From assembly GCF_040649515.1 (NCBI RefSeq), contig NZ_JBEZFP010000163.1, positions 1 to 19,842 of the forward strand: DNA of 19,842 nt, given 5' to 3'. Each line of letters begins with the position of its first letter. The stretch's first letter is position 1. The DNA comes from Yinghuangia elevatio (GTDB lineage Bacteria > Actinomycetota > Actinomycetes > Streptomycetales > Streptomycetaceae). This document shows positions 1 through 8,913 of this stretch, in pieces. Made by a program: the position numbers and the translations under genes. The notes beneath the pieces were generated by a model, which was not told where the DNA came from, did no database searches, and saw only the letters and a list, made by a program, of their open reading frames with translations.

Positions 1-1
1 G

Positions 2-1368
<1,367 letters not shown>

Positions 1369-1372
<4 letters not shown>

Positions 1373-2634
1373 CCTTCGAAGCCATGTGGCGGGACCTGCT
1401 GCCGGTCGGGCGCGACGCCCGCACCGGCGGCTACCGCCGGTTCGCGTGGAACGCCGCCGACCTGGAGTGCCGGGCGTGGTTCCGGGCCGAGGCGGCGCGC
1501 CGCGGGCTCGCGTACGAGATCGACCGCAACGGCAACCAGTGGGCCTGGTACGGCGGTTCGGCCCCGGACGCCGACTGGACCCCGGCCGACGCCCGGGACG
1601 CCGTGGTCACCGGGTCGCACCTCGACTCGGTGCCGGACGGCGGCGCGTACGACGGTCCCCTCGGCGTCATCTCCTCCTTCGCCGCGTTCGACCTGCTGGT
1701 CGAACGCGGCGCGGCGTTCCACCGGCCCCTCGCGATCGTCAACTTCGGCGACGAGGAAGGCGCCCGGTTCGGCGTCGCGTGCGTCGGCTCGCGCCTCGCG
1801 GCGGGCGTGCTCACCTCCGAGCAGGCCCGCGACCTGCGCGACGCCGACGGCACCCGCCTGCCGGACGCGATGGCCGCCGCCGGGTACGACCCCGAGGGCA
1901 TCGGCGCCGACCCCGAACTCCTCGACCGCATCGGCTGCTTCGTCGAACTCCACGTCGAACAGGGCCGCGCGCTCGTGGACCGCGACGCGGCGGTCGGCGT
2001 GGCCTCGGCCATCTGGCCGCACGGGCGCTGGCGCTTCGACTTCCGCGGCGAGGCCAACCACGCGGGCACCACGCGGCTGGAGGACCGCCGCGATCCGATG
2101 CTGACGTACGCGACCACCGTGCTCGCCGCGCGCAAGAAGGCGCGGCTCGCGGGCGCGGTGGCGACCTTCGGCAAGGTCGCCGTCGAGCCCAACGGCACCA
2201 ACGCGATCGCCTCCCTGGTGCGCGGCTGGCTCGACTCGCGCGCGCCCGAGGAAGAGGTCCTGGACGCCGTCGTCGCCGAGATCGCCAAGGCCGCGCGCGA
2301 GCGTGCCGAGCGCGACGGGACCGGCGTCGACGTGGTGCGCGAGTCGTACACGCCGGTCGTCGAGTTCGCCGGCGGCCTGCGGGACCGGATCGCCGGGCAC
2401 CTGGGCGGCGTACCGGTGCTGCCCACCGGCGCCGGGCACGACGCGGGCATCCTGTCCGCCACGCTGCCGACCGCCATGGTGTTCGTACGCAACCCGACGG
2501 GGGTATCGCATTCCCCGGCCGAGTCCGCGGAGATGTCCGACTGCCTGGCCGGGGTCGGCGCCCTCGCGGACGTGCTGGCCGACCTGCTCGCGGACAAACC
2601 CGCGGACCTGATCGACAAGGGACCGACCGCGTGA
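1369..2634 (+). CDS. M20-family amidohydrolase (allantoate amidohydrolase-like); candidate N-formylglutamate hydrolase of the hut pathway
   Basis: This is a 421-residue dinuclear metallo-amidohydrolase of the M20 family, the branch usually labelled allantoate amidohydrolase, N-carbamoylase or ureidopropionase. Visible metal and catalytic residues are H84 and D86 in GSHLDSVPDGG, D95, the pair E129-E130 in FGDEEGARFG, H195 in ELHVEQG and H357 in GAGHDAG. H231 in GEANHAGTT sits in the lid/dimerisation domain, and GVSHSPAE (about 378-385) is the carboxylate-binding region of this branch. The GTG start overlaps the hutU stop and the stop overlaps the hutF start, both as GTGA, so it is locked inside the hut operon. 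HutF produces N-formyl-L-glutamate and no classical HutG is seen here. I infer that this enzyme removes the formyl group to give glutamate and formate. Allantoate is the alternative from family naming, but no ureide genes are nearby. Confidence 0.9.
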
Positions 2635-3980
2635 CCGCTCTGCCCCCCACCCGAGCCCTGTGGTGCGAGATCGTGCACACCCGCACCGGCATCGAACGCG
2701 ACGTCGTCGTCGAGGTGCACGACGGCCGCATCACCGCCGTGCGGCCCGACACCCCCACGCCGCCGCCCGGCGCCGCGGTACGCCGCGGACTGACCCTCCC
2801 CGGCTTCGCCAACGCCCACTCGCACGCCTTCCACCGCGTGCTCCGCGGCCGCACGCAGGCCGGCTCCGGGACCTTCTGGACCTGGCGCGAGATGATGTAC
2901 ACCGCCGCGGCCAAGCTGGACCCGGACACCTACCTGGCGCTCGCCCGCGCCGTGTACGCCGAGATGGCCCTCGCCGGGATCACCTCGCTCGGCGAGTTCC
3001 ACTACCTGCACCACGCCCCGGGCGGCACCCCGTACGACGACCCCAACGCGATGGGCAAGGCCCTCGTCGAGGCCGCCCGCCAGGCCGGGATCCGCATCAC
3101 GCTCCTCGACACCTGCTATCTGACCGGCGGCATCGGCGAGAAGCTGACGGGCACCCAGCTCCGCTTCGACGACGGCGACGCCGACCGCTGGGCCGCGCGC
3201 GTCGACGGCCTCAAGGGCGACGACCACGCCCGCATCGGCGCGGCCGTGCACTCCGTACGCGCCGTCCCCGCCGCACAGATCCCCGTCGTCGCCGCCTGGG
3301 CCGCCGAACGCGAGGCGCCGCTGCACGCGCACGTGTCCGAGCAGCCGGCCGAGAACCACGCGTCGCTGGAGGCGTACGACAACACCCCGGTCGGCGTCTT
3401 CGACGACGCCGGCGCGCTCGGCAGCCGCTTCGTCGCGGTCCACGCGACCCACCTCACCGACCGCGACATCGCGGTCCTCGGTACGTCCGGCGCCGGCGTC
3501 TGCCTGTGCCCGACCACCGAGCGCGACCTCGCCGACGGCATCGGGCCCGCCGGCGAACTCTCGCGCGCCGGAGTCCCGTTGTCGCTCGGCACCGACAGCC
3601 AGGCCGTGATCGACATGTTCGAGGAGGCCCGCGCCGTCGAACTGGACGAACGCCTGCGCACCGGCAGCCGCGGCCACTTCACCACCGCCCGCCTCCTCGC
3701 GCACGGCACCGTCCTGGGGCAGGCCGCCCTCGGCTGGGACGACGTCGGCCGCATCGAGCCCGGAATGCGCGCCGACCTGGTCACCGTCGGCCTGGACTCG
3801 GTACGCCTCGCCGGGACACTGCCGCGCCTCGCCTCCGAGTCCGCGGTCTTCGCCGCCACCGCGGCGGACGTCACACACGTCATGGTCGGCGGCCGGACCG
3901 TCGTGGCGGACGGCGTGCACCAGACCGTCGAGGACGTCCCCGGCGAACTCGCCAGGACGATCAGGTCCTTGGTCGAGTAG
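2631..3980 (+). CDS. hutF: Formimidoylglutamate deiminase
   Basis: This 449-residue protein belongs to the amidohydrolase (TIM-barrel) superfamily. HutF hydrolyses N-formimino-L-glutamate to N-formyl-L-glutamate and ammonia with one zinc. Metal-site motifs are visible: H63 and H65 in FANAHSHAFHR, the histidine pair of HAHVSEQPAEN, VHATHLTDRD, and the aspartate of SLGTDSQAVIDMFEEAR. The length matches bacterial HutF (about 450). The GTG start lies in the GTGA overlap with the preceding M20 gene, and hutI follows after 160 nt. Guanine deaminase and other cytosine/adenosine-type deaminases share the fold, but the FEEAR motif after the metal aspartate and the hut context favour HutF. Confidence 0.93.
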   Translation: MTALPPTRALWCEIVHTRTGIERDVVVEVHDGRITAVRPDTPTPPPGAAVRRGLTLPGFANAHSHAFHRVLRGRTQAGSGTFWTWREMMYTAAAKLDPDTYLALARAVYAEMALAGITSLGEFHYLHHAPGGTPYDDPNAMGKALVEAARQAGIRITLLDTCYLTGGIGEKLTGTQLRFDDGDADRWAARVDGLKGDDHARIGAAVHSVRAVPAAQIPVVAAWAAEREAPLHAHVSEQPAENHASLEAYDNTPVGVFDDAGALGSRFVAVHATHLTDRDIAVLGTSGAGVCLCPTTERDLADGIGPAGELSRAGVPLSLGTDSQAVIDMFEEARAVELDERLRTGSRGHFTTARLLAHGTVLGQAALGWDDVGRIEPGMRADLVTVGLDSVRLAGTLPRLASESAVFAATAADVTHVMVGGRTVVADGVHQTVEDVPGELARTIRSLVE

Positions 3981-4004
3981 CCGGCAAACCGTGGCGGCCT
4001 CGAC

Positions 4005-4039
4005 CCGCGCGCCGAGCGACGCCCTCGCCCGGCGCGCGG
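4005..4039. terminator. GC hairpin between hutF and hutI
   Basis: A perfect 10-bp inverted repeat (CCGCGCGCCG and CGGCGCGCGG) encloses a 15-nt loop, 25 nt after the hutF stop. There is no T-tract, so it could be a weak terminator, an attenuator or an RNA-processing stem that lowers hutI expression. It sits in the 160-nt non-coding break in the otherwise overlapping operon. Confidence 0.4.
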
Positions 4040-4140
4040 AACACCGGGCCCGCACGACCGCCTCGGCCCCGTCGGCCGCCCCGCCTGCACCCCGGCCCCA
4101 CTCCGCATCCGCACCCACCTACTCCCGGAGAACCGCGCCC

Positions 4141-5313
4141 GTGGCGTCCTTCCTGATCGACAACATCGCGTCCCTCGTCACCAACGACCCGTCGCTCGGG
4201 GACGGGCCGCTCGGCGTCCTGCGCGACGCGGCGGTCGTGCTCGACGGCGAACGGATCGCCTGGGTCGGACCGGCCGGCGACGCGCCGCCCGCCGACGCCC
4301 GGCACGACGCGGCGGGCCGGGCGGTGATCCCGGGCTTCGTCGACTCGCACGCGCATCTCGTCTTCGCGGGCGACCGCACCGACGAGTTCGCCGCCCGGAT
4401 GGCCGGGCAGGCGTACGCGGCCGGAGGCATCCGCACCACCGTCGCCGCCACCCGCGCCGCGACCGACGAGGCCCTCGCCGCCAACCTCGAACGCCTGGTC
4501 GCCGAGGCGGCACGGCAGGGCACCACGCTCATCGAGTGCAAGTCCGGCTACGGCCTGACCGTCGACGACGAGGCCCGAGCCCTGCGCCTGGCCGGACAGG
4601 TCACGGACGAGGTCACCTACCTTGGCGCGCACGTCGTCGCACCCGAGTACGCCGACGACCCCGCCGGATACGTCGACCTCGTCACCGGCCCCATGCTCGA
4701 CGCCTGCGCGCCGCATGCCCGCTGGGTGGACGTCTTCTGCGAGCGCGGCGCGTTCGACGGCGACCAGGCGCGCGCGGTCCTGACCGCCGGGATGGCCCGC
4801 GGGCTGGTACCGCGCGTGCACGCCAACCAGCTCGGCCCCGGACCGGGCGTACAACTGGCCGTCGAACTCGGCGCGGCCTCCGCCGACCACTGCACGCACC
4901 TCACCGACGCCGACATCGACGCCCTCGCCGGATCGGCCACCGTCGCGACCCTGCTCCCGGGCGCCGAGTTCTCCACCCGCGCCGCCTACCCGGACGCGCG
5001 CCGGCTCCTCGACGCGGGCGCCACCGTCGCGCTCTCGACCGACTGCAACCCGGGATCGAGCTTCACGACCTCGGTCCCCTTCTGCATCGCCGTCGCCGTA
5101 CGCGAGATGGGCATGACCCCCGACGAGGCCGTCTGGTCCGCCACCGCCGGCGGCGCGGCAGCCCTCCGCCGCACCGACGTGGGCCGCATCACCCCAGGCG
5201 CGCGAGCCGACCTCGTCGAGCTCGACGCCCCCTCACACGTACACCTCGCCTACCGCCCCGGCGTCCCCCTGGTCCGCACCGTATGGCGGCAGGGAGCCCT
5301 CGTGGGGACCTGA
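4141..5313 (+). CDS. hutI: Imidazolonepropionase
   Basis: This protein has 390 residues from the GTG at 4141. HutI is a zinc/iron amidohydrolase that opens 4-imidazolone-5-propionate to N-formimino-L-glutamate, the third step of histidine degradation. Seen are H70 and H72 in GFVDSHAHLVFAGDR, the substrate loop ECKSGYGLT, VHANQL, ADHCTHL, and LSTDCNPGSS with the metal aspartate. I chose 4141 because GGAG lies 10 nt upstream (4127-4130) and the family N-terminus begins there. The frame stays open back to a GTG at 3991, but that 50-residue extension is low-complexity Ala/Pro/Arg and unlike HutI. It reads in pathway order backwards (U, M20, F, I), so the operon order does not follow reaction order. 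Confidence 0.96.
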   Translation: MASFLIDNIASLVTNDPSLGDGPLGVLRDAAVVLDGERIAWVGPAGDAPPADARHDAAGRAVIPGFVDSHAHLVFAGDRTDEFAARMAGQAYAAGGIRTTVAATRAATDEALAANLERLVAEAARQGTTLIECKSGYGLTVDDEARALRLAGQVTDEVTYLGAHVVAPEYADDPAGYVDLVTGPMLDACAPHARWVDVFCERGAFDGDQARAVLTAGMARGLVPRVHANQLGPGPGVQLAVELGAASADHCTHLTDADIDALAGSATVATLLPGAEFSTRAAYPDARRLLDAGATVALSTDCNPGSSFTTSVPFCIAVAVREMGMTPDEAVWSATAGGAAALRRTDVGRITPGARADLVELDAPSHVHLAYRPGVPLVRTVWRQGALVGT

Positions 5314-5331
5314 TCCGCAGAGCCCCGATGC

Positions 5332-5346
5332 CTGACAAAGCGTCAG
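5332..5346. promoter_or_regulatory. Inverted repeat CTGAC-N5-GTCAG, possible operator
   Basis: A 15-bp dyad, CTGACAAAGCGTCAG, lies 18 bp after the hutI stop and about 150 bp before the acyl-CoA dehydrogenase start. The arms are perfect 5-mers. It could be an operator or a small stem in the hutI 3' end; no family is assigned. Confidence 0.3.
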
Positions 5347-5365
5347 AGATTGCTCGGCCGGGATT

Positions 5366-5397
5366 ACGGGGGTCCCTCTGTCGGGGAGAGCCCCCGT
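5366..5397 (+). terminator. Probable terminator of the hut operon
   Basis: Outer arms ACGGGGG and CCCCCGT pair over 7 bp, and inner arms CTCT and AGAG pair over 4 bp, with a 3-nt bulge and a GTCGGGG loop. It lies 52 nt downstream of hutI and upstream of the next promoter region. There is no clear T-tract, which is common for actinomycete terminators. Confidence 0.55.
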
Positions 5398-5401
5398 CGT
5401 A

Positions 5402-5417
5402 CATACTCCCCAGTAAC
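5402..5417. promoter_or_regulatory. Candidate TetR-type operator upstream of acd
   Basis: The sequence CATACTCCCCAGTAAC contains the dyad TACT-N4-AGTA, extended to GTTACT on the lower strand. It resembles the GTTACY-N4-RGTAAC form bound by TetR-family fatty-acid regulators in actinobacteria (family knowledge). It lies 77 bp upstream of the acyl-CoA dehydrogenase start. CATACT within it could also serve as a -10 box, so a bound repressor would block initiation. A closely matching dyad precedes the MaoC gene at 13703. Confidence 0.5.
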
Positions 5418-5494
5418 CCTCACGACCAGACGCGTGGCCGGGACCAGCCGCCGAGCAGGCCCGGACATGCGCGTACACGAGAAGGAGGCGCCTG

Positions 5495-6688
5495 GTGGGC
5501 CGCCTTGCGCAGACCGACGGGCTGACCGACGTCCAGCAGGAGATCCTCTCCACCGTCCGCACCTTCGTGGACAAGCAGATCATCCCCGTGGCGACGGAAC
5601 TGGAGCACCGGGACGAGTACCCGACGGAGATCGTCGAGGGCATGAAGAAGATGGGGCTGTTCGGCCTCATGATCCCGGAGGAGTACGGCGGTCTCGGCGA
5701 GTCGCTGCTGACCTACGCGCTCGTGGTCGAGGAGATCGCGCGCGGCTGGATGAGCGTGTCCGGCATCATCAACACGCACTTCATCGTCGCGTACATGATC
5801 CAGCAGCACGGCACGCAGGAGCAGAAGGACTACTTCCTGCCGAAGATGGCCGAGGGCGAGATCCGCGGCGCGTTCTCGATGTCCGAGCCGCACTGCGGTT
5901 CGGACGTGTCCGCGATCCGCACCAAGGCGGTCAAGGACGGCGAGTTCTACGTCCTCAACGGTCAGAAGATGTGGCTGACGAACGGCGGCACGTCCAACCT
6001 CATCGCGGTGCTCACCAAGACCGACGAGGGCGCCGACTCGGTCTACCGCAACATGACGACCTTCCTGATCGAGAAGGAGCCGGGCTTCGGCGAGACGCGC
6101 CCGGGCCTGACCGTCCCGGGCAAGATCGACAAGATGGGCTACAAGGGCGTCGACACGACCGAGCTGGTGCTCGACGGCGTGCGGGTGCCCGCGGACCGGG
6201 TGCTGGGCGGCGTCCCCGGCAAGGGCTTCTACCAGATGATGGACGGCGTCGAGGTCGGCCGCGTCAACGTGGCCGCGCGCGGTTGCGGTGTCGCGCAGCG
6301 GGCGTTCGAGCTGGGCGTGCGGTACGCGCAGCAGCGCGAGACCTTCGGCAAGCAGCTGCACGAGCACCAGGCGATCCAGTTCAAGCTGGCGGAGATGGCG
6401 ACCAAGGTCGAGGCCGCGCACCAGATGATGGTGATGGCCGCCCGCAAGAAGGACGCGGGCGAGCGCAACGACCTCGAGGCCGGCATGGCGAAGTACCTGG
6501 CGTCGGAGTACTGCAAGGAGGTCGTCGAGGACGCCTTCCGCATCCACGGCGGCTACGGGTTCTCGAAGGAGTTCGAGATCGAGAGGCTCTACCGCGAGGC
6601 TCCGATGCTGCTCATCGGCGAGGGCACGGCCGAGGTCCAGAAGATGATCATCGGGCGTCGTCTGCTCGAGGAGTACAAGCTGCGCTGA
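5495..6688 (+). CDS. Acyl-CoA dehydrogenase
   Basis: This is a 397-residue FAD-dependent acyl-CoA dehydrogenase, full length for the family. It introduces a 2,3 double bond into an acyl-CoA and passes electrons to electron-transfer flavoprotein. Visible are the FAD/substrate loop FSMSEPHCGSD (about 127-137), the QRETFGKQL segment (280-288), the HGGYGFSKE motif (351-359), and LIGEGTAEVQ with the catalytic base at E376, placed as in medium-chain enzymes. The GTG start has a strong AAGGAGG 6 nt upstream. It is monocistronic, between a terminator and an operator-like dyad. From memory, close Streptomyces homologues sit with MaoC and CoA-ester lyase genes of ethylmalonyl-CoA or branched-chain acyl-CoA metabolism. 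The exact substrate cannot be read from sequence. Confidence 0.95.
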   Translation: MGRLAQTDGLTDVQQEILSTVRTFVDKQIIPVATELEHRDEYPTEIVEGMKKMGLFGLMIPEEYGGLGESLLTYALVVEEIARGWMSVSGIINTHFIVAYMIQQHGTQEQKDYFLPKMAEGEIRGAFSMSEPHCGSDVSAIRTKAVKDGEFYVLNGQKMWLTNGGTSNLIAVLTKTDEGADSVYRNMTTFLIEKEPGFGETRPGLTVPGKIDKMGYKGVDTTELVLDGVRVPADRVLGGVPGKGFYQMMDGVEVGRVNVAARGCGVAQRAFELGVRYAQQRETFGKQLHEHQAIQFKLAEMATKVEAAHQMMVMAARKKDAGERNDLEAGMAKYLASEYCKEVVEDAFRIHGGYGFSKEFEIERLYREAPMLLIGEGTAEVQKMIIGRRLLEEYKLR

Positions 6689-6708
6689 CACGCGCTGCCC
6701 GGACGACC

Positions 6709-6744
6709 CGCGGCCCGGCTGTCCCGACGGACGGCCGGGCCGCG
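6709..6744 (+). terminator. Strong intrinsic terminator after acyl-CoA dehydrogenase
   Basis: A 16-bp stem is formed by CGCGGCCCGGC and GCCGGGCCGCG, continued by one T-G wobble pair and GTCC/GGAC, closed by a CGAC loop. It begins 20 nt after the stop, and a short TTT (6748-6750) follows. Confidence 0.82.
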
Positions 6745-6797
6745 GCGTTTCGCGGCGTAGGCCGAACGGGTCGTCATCCGGCGGCACCTCACTGCTT

Positions 6798-6811
6798 CGG
6801 GTGATCACCCG
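6798..6811. promoter_or_regulatory. Perfect 14-bp palindrome CGGGTGATCACCCG
   Basis: This uninterrupted palindrome lies 29 bp before the ATG at 6841. That is the usual position for an operator over a promoter or transcription start. The regulator family is not recognisable from the sequence. Confidence 0.4.
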
Positions 6812-6840
6812 GTCGGCCCGTGCGTGAGAGCCTGGAAGCA

Positions 6841-7728
6841 ATGATCACGAACCGCTCGGAACGGGCCGTTTCGCCCGCTGCCGCCTGCTTGTTGCTGGCG
6901 GTCGCGGCGGTGGCGTACAGCTCCTGGGTCCTGGAGGCGGCGCTCCCGACCAAGCTGAGCACGATCGACGGCTTCGCGAGTGAGTTGTTCGCGGCGGACC
7001 AGCCCTACCGGTGGTTCTTCGGCGGCCTCGACATCGTCGCGGGCGTGTGCGCGGCGGTCGCCGCGGGGCTTGTGCTGCGCCTCGTCCGCGGCGAGCGTCC
7101 CGGGCTGCGCTGGGCGTACGTCGGCTGGGCGGCCGTCGTCGTCTTCGGCGTCGCCACGGTCCTGGACGTCGTTTTCCCGCTCGACTGCGCCCCCTCCCTC
7201 GCGCCGTGCGAGGCAAGGGAGTTGGCCGGGCGGTTGTCGTGGCGGCACGACATGCACCTGGTCACGAGCGTGCTCGCGAACGCCGCGGGACTGGTGGCGA
7301 TAGCGGCGCTGTGGTGGTCGGCGCGAGGCGGTACGGCGCGGCCGGTGCCGTCACGTCGGTGGGGTGCCGCGTTGTTCTGGGGCGCGCTGGTGATGACCCT
7401 GGCGACGATGCTGCTGAGCCTGCACGACATGCGCTTCGACGTGCCGTCCTTCCTCGCCGACGGGCAGGGCGTCCCGCAGCGCGTGCAGGTGGGGTTGTCG
7501 GCGGTGTGGCTCGGCGTCGCGGCCGCGTCGCTGCGCCGAACCGGGGCGGATGGCGGCGATGATGACCGCACCGGTGGTCACGACGCGGCGCGTGCGGGGG
7601 AACCGGACCCGGGGAGAGCGGGGAGAACGACATGGCAGGCGAAGGACGGCCGCCCGGTGAGTTCGTCGAGGTCGACGGCGTGGTCCTGCACGTGGTCAGG
7701 GACGGGCGCGGCGACGGGCCGGCCGTAG
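6841..7728 (+). CDS. DUF998-like six-helix membrane protein
   Basis: From the ATG at 6841 this is 295 residues; an in-frame GTG at 6820 would add seven. Six hydrophobic segments are visible: near the N-terminus (AAACLLLAVAAVAYSSWV), then FFGGLDIVAGVCAAVAAGLV, WAAVVVFGVATVLDVVF, LANAAGLVAIAALWW, FWGALVMTLATMLLSL and VGLSAVWLGVAAASL. A loop with DCAPSLAPCEA carries two cysteines. The layout fits DUF998 proteins, which have no defined function. The last ~55 residues are polar, and the final 97 nt run out of frame through the start of the next gene. The conserved part ends around residue 235, so the tail may be non-functional or the product of a frameshift. No clear ribosome-binding site decides between the two starts. 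Confidence 0.75.
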   Translation: MITNRSERAVSPAAACLLLAVAAVAYSSWVLEAALPTKLSTIDGFASELFAADQPYRWFFGGLDIVAGVCAAVAAGLVLRLVRGERPGLRWAYVGWAAVVVFGVATVLDVVFPLDCAPSLAPCEARELAGRLSWRHDMHLVTSVLANAAGLVAIAALWWSARGGTARPVPSRRWGAALFWGALVMTLATMLLSLHDMRFDVPSFLADGQGVPQRVQVGLSAVWLGVAAASLRRTGADGGDDDRTGGHDAARAGEPDPGRAGRTTWQAKDGRPVSSSRSTAWSCTWSGTGAATGRP

Positions 7729-8522
7729 TCGTCACGAGCGGGCTGGGCGGAGCTTGGTGCGACTGGGACCTCGTGGCACCCGAACTCGGCCGGGACTGCC
7801 AGGTGGTGCGGTTCGACCGGCCCGGGCTCGGGTTCAGCGCGCCGGACCCCGCGCCGCAGACGCTGGACGGCGAGGCGGCGCGGATCGCGGCGTTGGTGGC
7901 GCGGCTCGGTGTACACGGGCCGTACGTGCTGGTCGCGCACTCCTTCTCGGCGTTCCACGCGGAGGCTTTCGCGCGGCTCTTCCCCGAGCAGGTGGCCGGG
8001 CTGGTGCTGGTCGATCCGAGCGTCGAGGCGTCGCCCCGCGTGCGGCCCGCCCCCGAGTTGCGGGTCAAGGCCGCCCGCACGGCGGGTGCGGCCTTTCGGG
8101 TGACGGGGCTCAGCCGTCCGCTCGGGCCCGCGCTGCGGTGGCTGGCCGTGCTGGCCCTGTCGCGCCGGGGACGGGACGTCGCGGATCCGAGATGGGCGCG
8201 GAAGGCGTACGGGTCGGGCCGGTTCCTGGCGGCGGCGTTCGCGGAGAACACCATGTACCGCGACCAGGCCGCCGAACTCGTCGCGCTGCGCAAGCGGCGT
8301 GCCCTGCCGGATGTGCCGCTGCGGGTGCTCGCGGGCGCGGGCGGCCGGGAGACGCTGGCGGTGCGGGCCCGGTGGCTGCGCGCGCAGCGGACGCTCGCCG
8401 ACCTGGCCCCGCGCGGCCGCTGCGACGTGCTGGACGACGCCGCGCACCTGCTGATGATGGACCGGCCGGACGCGGTGGTGGCGGCAGTGCGCGAGGTCCT
8501 CGCCGAAGCCAAGACGGACTGA
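7632..8522 (+). CDS. Alpha/beta hydrolase
   Basis: This is a 296-residue alpha/beta-hydrolase-fold protein with no signal peptide. The oxyanion strand reads TSGLGGAWCDW (35-45), then FDRPGLGFS (61-69). The nucleophile elbow is AHSFS with S104, instead of the usual G-x-S-x-G. LVLVDPS (124-130) follows, and H272 in DDAAHLLMMDRP is the likely catalytic histidine. The fold class includes esterases, lactonases, C-C hydrolases and peptidases; the substrate is unknown. The ATG at 7632 is preceded by GGGGAG at about 7 nt. It overlaps the upstream membrane-protein gene by 97 nt in another frame, so the two are probably co-transcribed. Confidence 0.85.
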   Translation: MAGEGRPPGEFVEVDGVVLHVVRDGRGDGPAVVVTSGLGGAWCDWDLVAPELGRDCQVVRFDRPGLGFSAPDPAPQTLDGEAARIAALVARLGVHGPYVLVAHSFSAFHAEAFARLFPEQVAGLVLVDPSVEASPRVRPAPELRVKAARTAGAAFRVTGLSRPLGPALRWLAVLALSRRGRDVADPRWARKAYGSGRFLAAAFAENTMYRDQAAELVALRKRRALPDVPLRVLAGAGGRETLAVRARWLRAQRTLADLAPRGRCDVLDDAAHLLMMDRPDAVVAAVREVLAEAKTD

Positions 8523-8528
8523 CACCGG

Positions 8529-8630
8529 CCGAGCCGGGACAGACGTCGGTCACATGGGGATCGACGTCGGCCGAGCCGGGGTCGACTCCACCGAGTCGGG
8601 ATGGCGTCCACCGAGCCGAATGGACGTGGC
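8529..8630. repeat. Degenerate ~20-bp tandem repeat
   Basis: Three adjacent 20-bp units begin at 8571, 8591 and 8611 with CCGAGCCGGG, CCGAGTCGGG and CCGAGCCGAA. The first two both end in GTCCA or CTCCA. A related copy starts at 8529. The array begins 7 bp after the alpha/beta hydrolase stop. Confidence 0.7.
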
Positions 8631-8649
8631 CCACATGTGGCGGACGAGG

Positions 8650-8658
8650 TTGTCCACA
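8650..8658 (+). promoter_or_regulatory. DnaA box TTGTCCACA (first)
   Basis: This is an exact match to the preferred Streptomyces DnaA-binding 9-mer. It is 71 bp upstream of, and on the same strand as, an identical box at 8721. Confidence 0.6.
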
Positions 8659-8670
8659 GCCAACGAATTG

Positions 8671-8690
8671 AACCCCCGCTCCAGGGGGTT
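8671..8690 (+). terminator. Terminator hairpin between the DnaA boxes
   Basis: AACCCCC and GGGGGTT form a perfect 7-bp stem around the loop GCTCCA, followed by one further T. It probably ends the DUF998/alpha-beta hydrolase transcript, 148 nt after the stop. Confidence 0.65.
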
Positions 8691-8720
8691 TCAGCGCAGG
8701 CGGCGGATATCGTGCGTCGG

Positions 8721-8729
8721 TTGTCCACA
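8721..8729 (+). promoter_or_regulatory. DnaA box TTGTCCACA (second)
   Basis: This box is identical to the one at 8650, and the match extends one base further (G) in both. It lies about 190 bp upstream of the stress-protein start. Confidence 0.6.
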
Positions 8730-8804
8730 GGCGGTGGACGGGCGGCACCGGGGTAGGCGCTTGCGGGAACGGGCTTCGGGAACAGGCTTCGAGAAAGTGG
8801 CTCC

Positions 8805-8830
8805 GGTGTGCTTTGCCGCTTATCGGGTAA
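8805..8830 (+). promoter_or_regulatory. Candidate general-stress sigma promoter
   Basis: GGTGT (8805-8809) and GGGTAA (8825-8830) are separated by 15 nt. This resembles the GGTTT/GNNT-N14-16-GGGTAW pattern of SigB/SigF-type promoters in actinobacteria. The predicted start would be near 8838, giving a leader of about 75 nt before the stress-protein ATG. The -35 match is imperfect. Confidence 0.45.
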
Positions 8831-8913
8831 ACGGTTGCGAAGCAGACGATCTTCCTCGGCTCCCGAGGGCGGCCGAGCCCTGCTTCCCAGTCCCCGACCT
8901 TGGAGAAGACACG

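Larger units (their letters stand above)
8523..8913. other. 391-bp intergenic region with repeats, DnaA boxes, terminator and candidate promoter
   Basis: No credible gene is present; the in-frame upstream extension of the stress-protein gene is Arg/Gly-rich and unlike a protein. In order the region holds a 20-bp tandem repeat, a CCACATGTGG palindrome (8632-8641), a DnaA box, a terminator hairpin, a second DnaA box, a 13-bp direct repeat (GGGAACGGGCTTC at 8765 and a one-mismatch copy at 8778) and a candidate stress-sigma promoter. Confidence 0.8.

Noticed and set aside
3991..4140. N-terminal extension of hutI from the GTG at 3991
   Set aside because: The 50 extra residues are low-complexity Ala/Pro/Arg, lack a ribosome-binding site and are not expected for HutI.
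8659..8700. tRNA fragment or phage attachment site around the AACCCCC...GGGGGTTT hairpin
   Set aside because: There is no T-loop sequence, CCA end or flanking integrase; it is better explained as a terminator.
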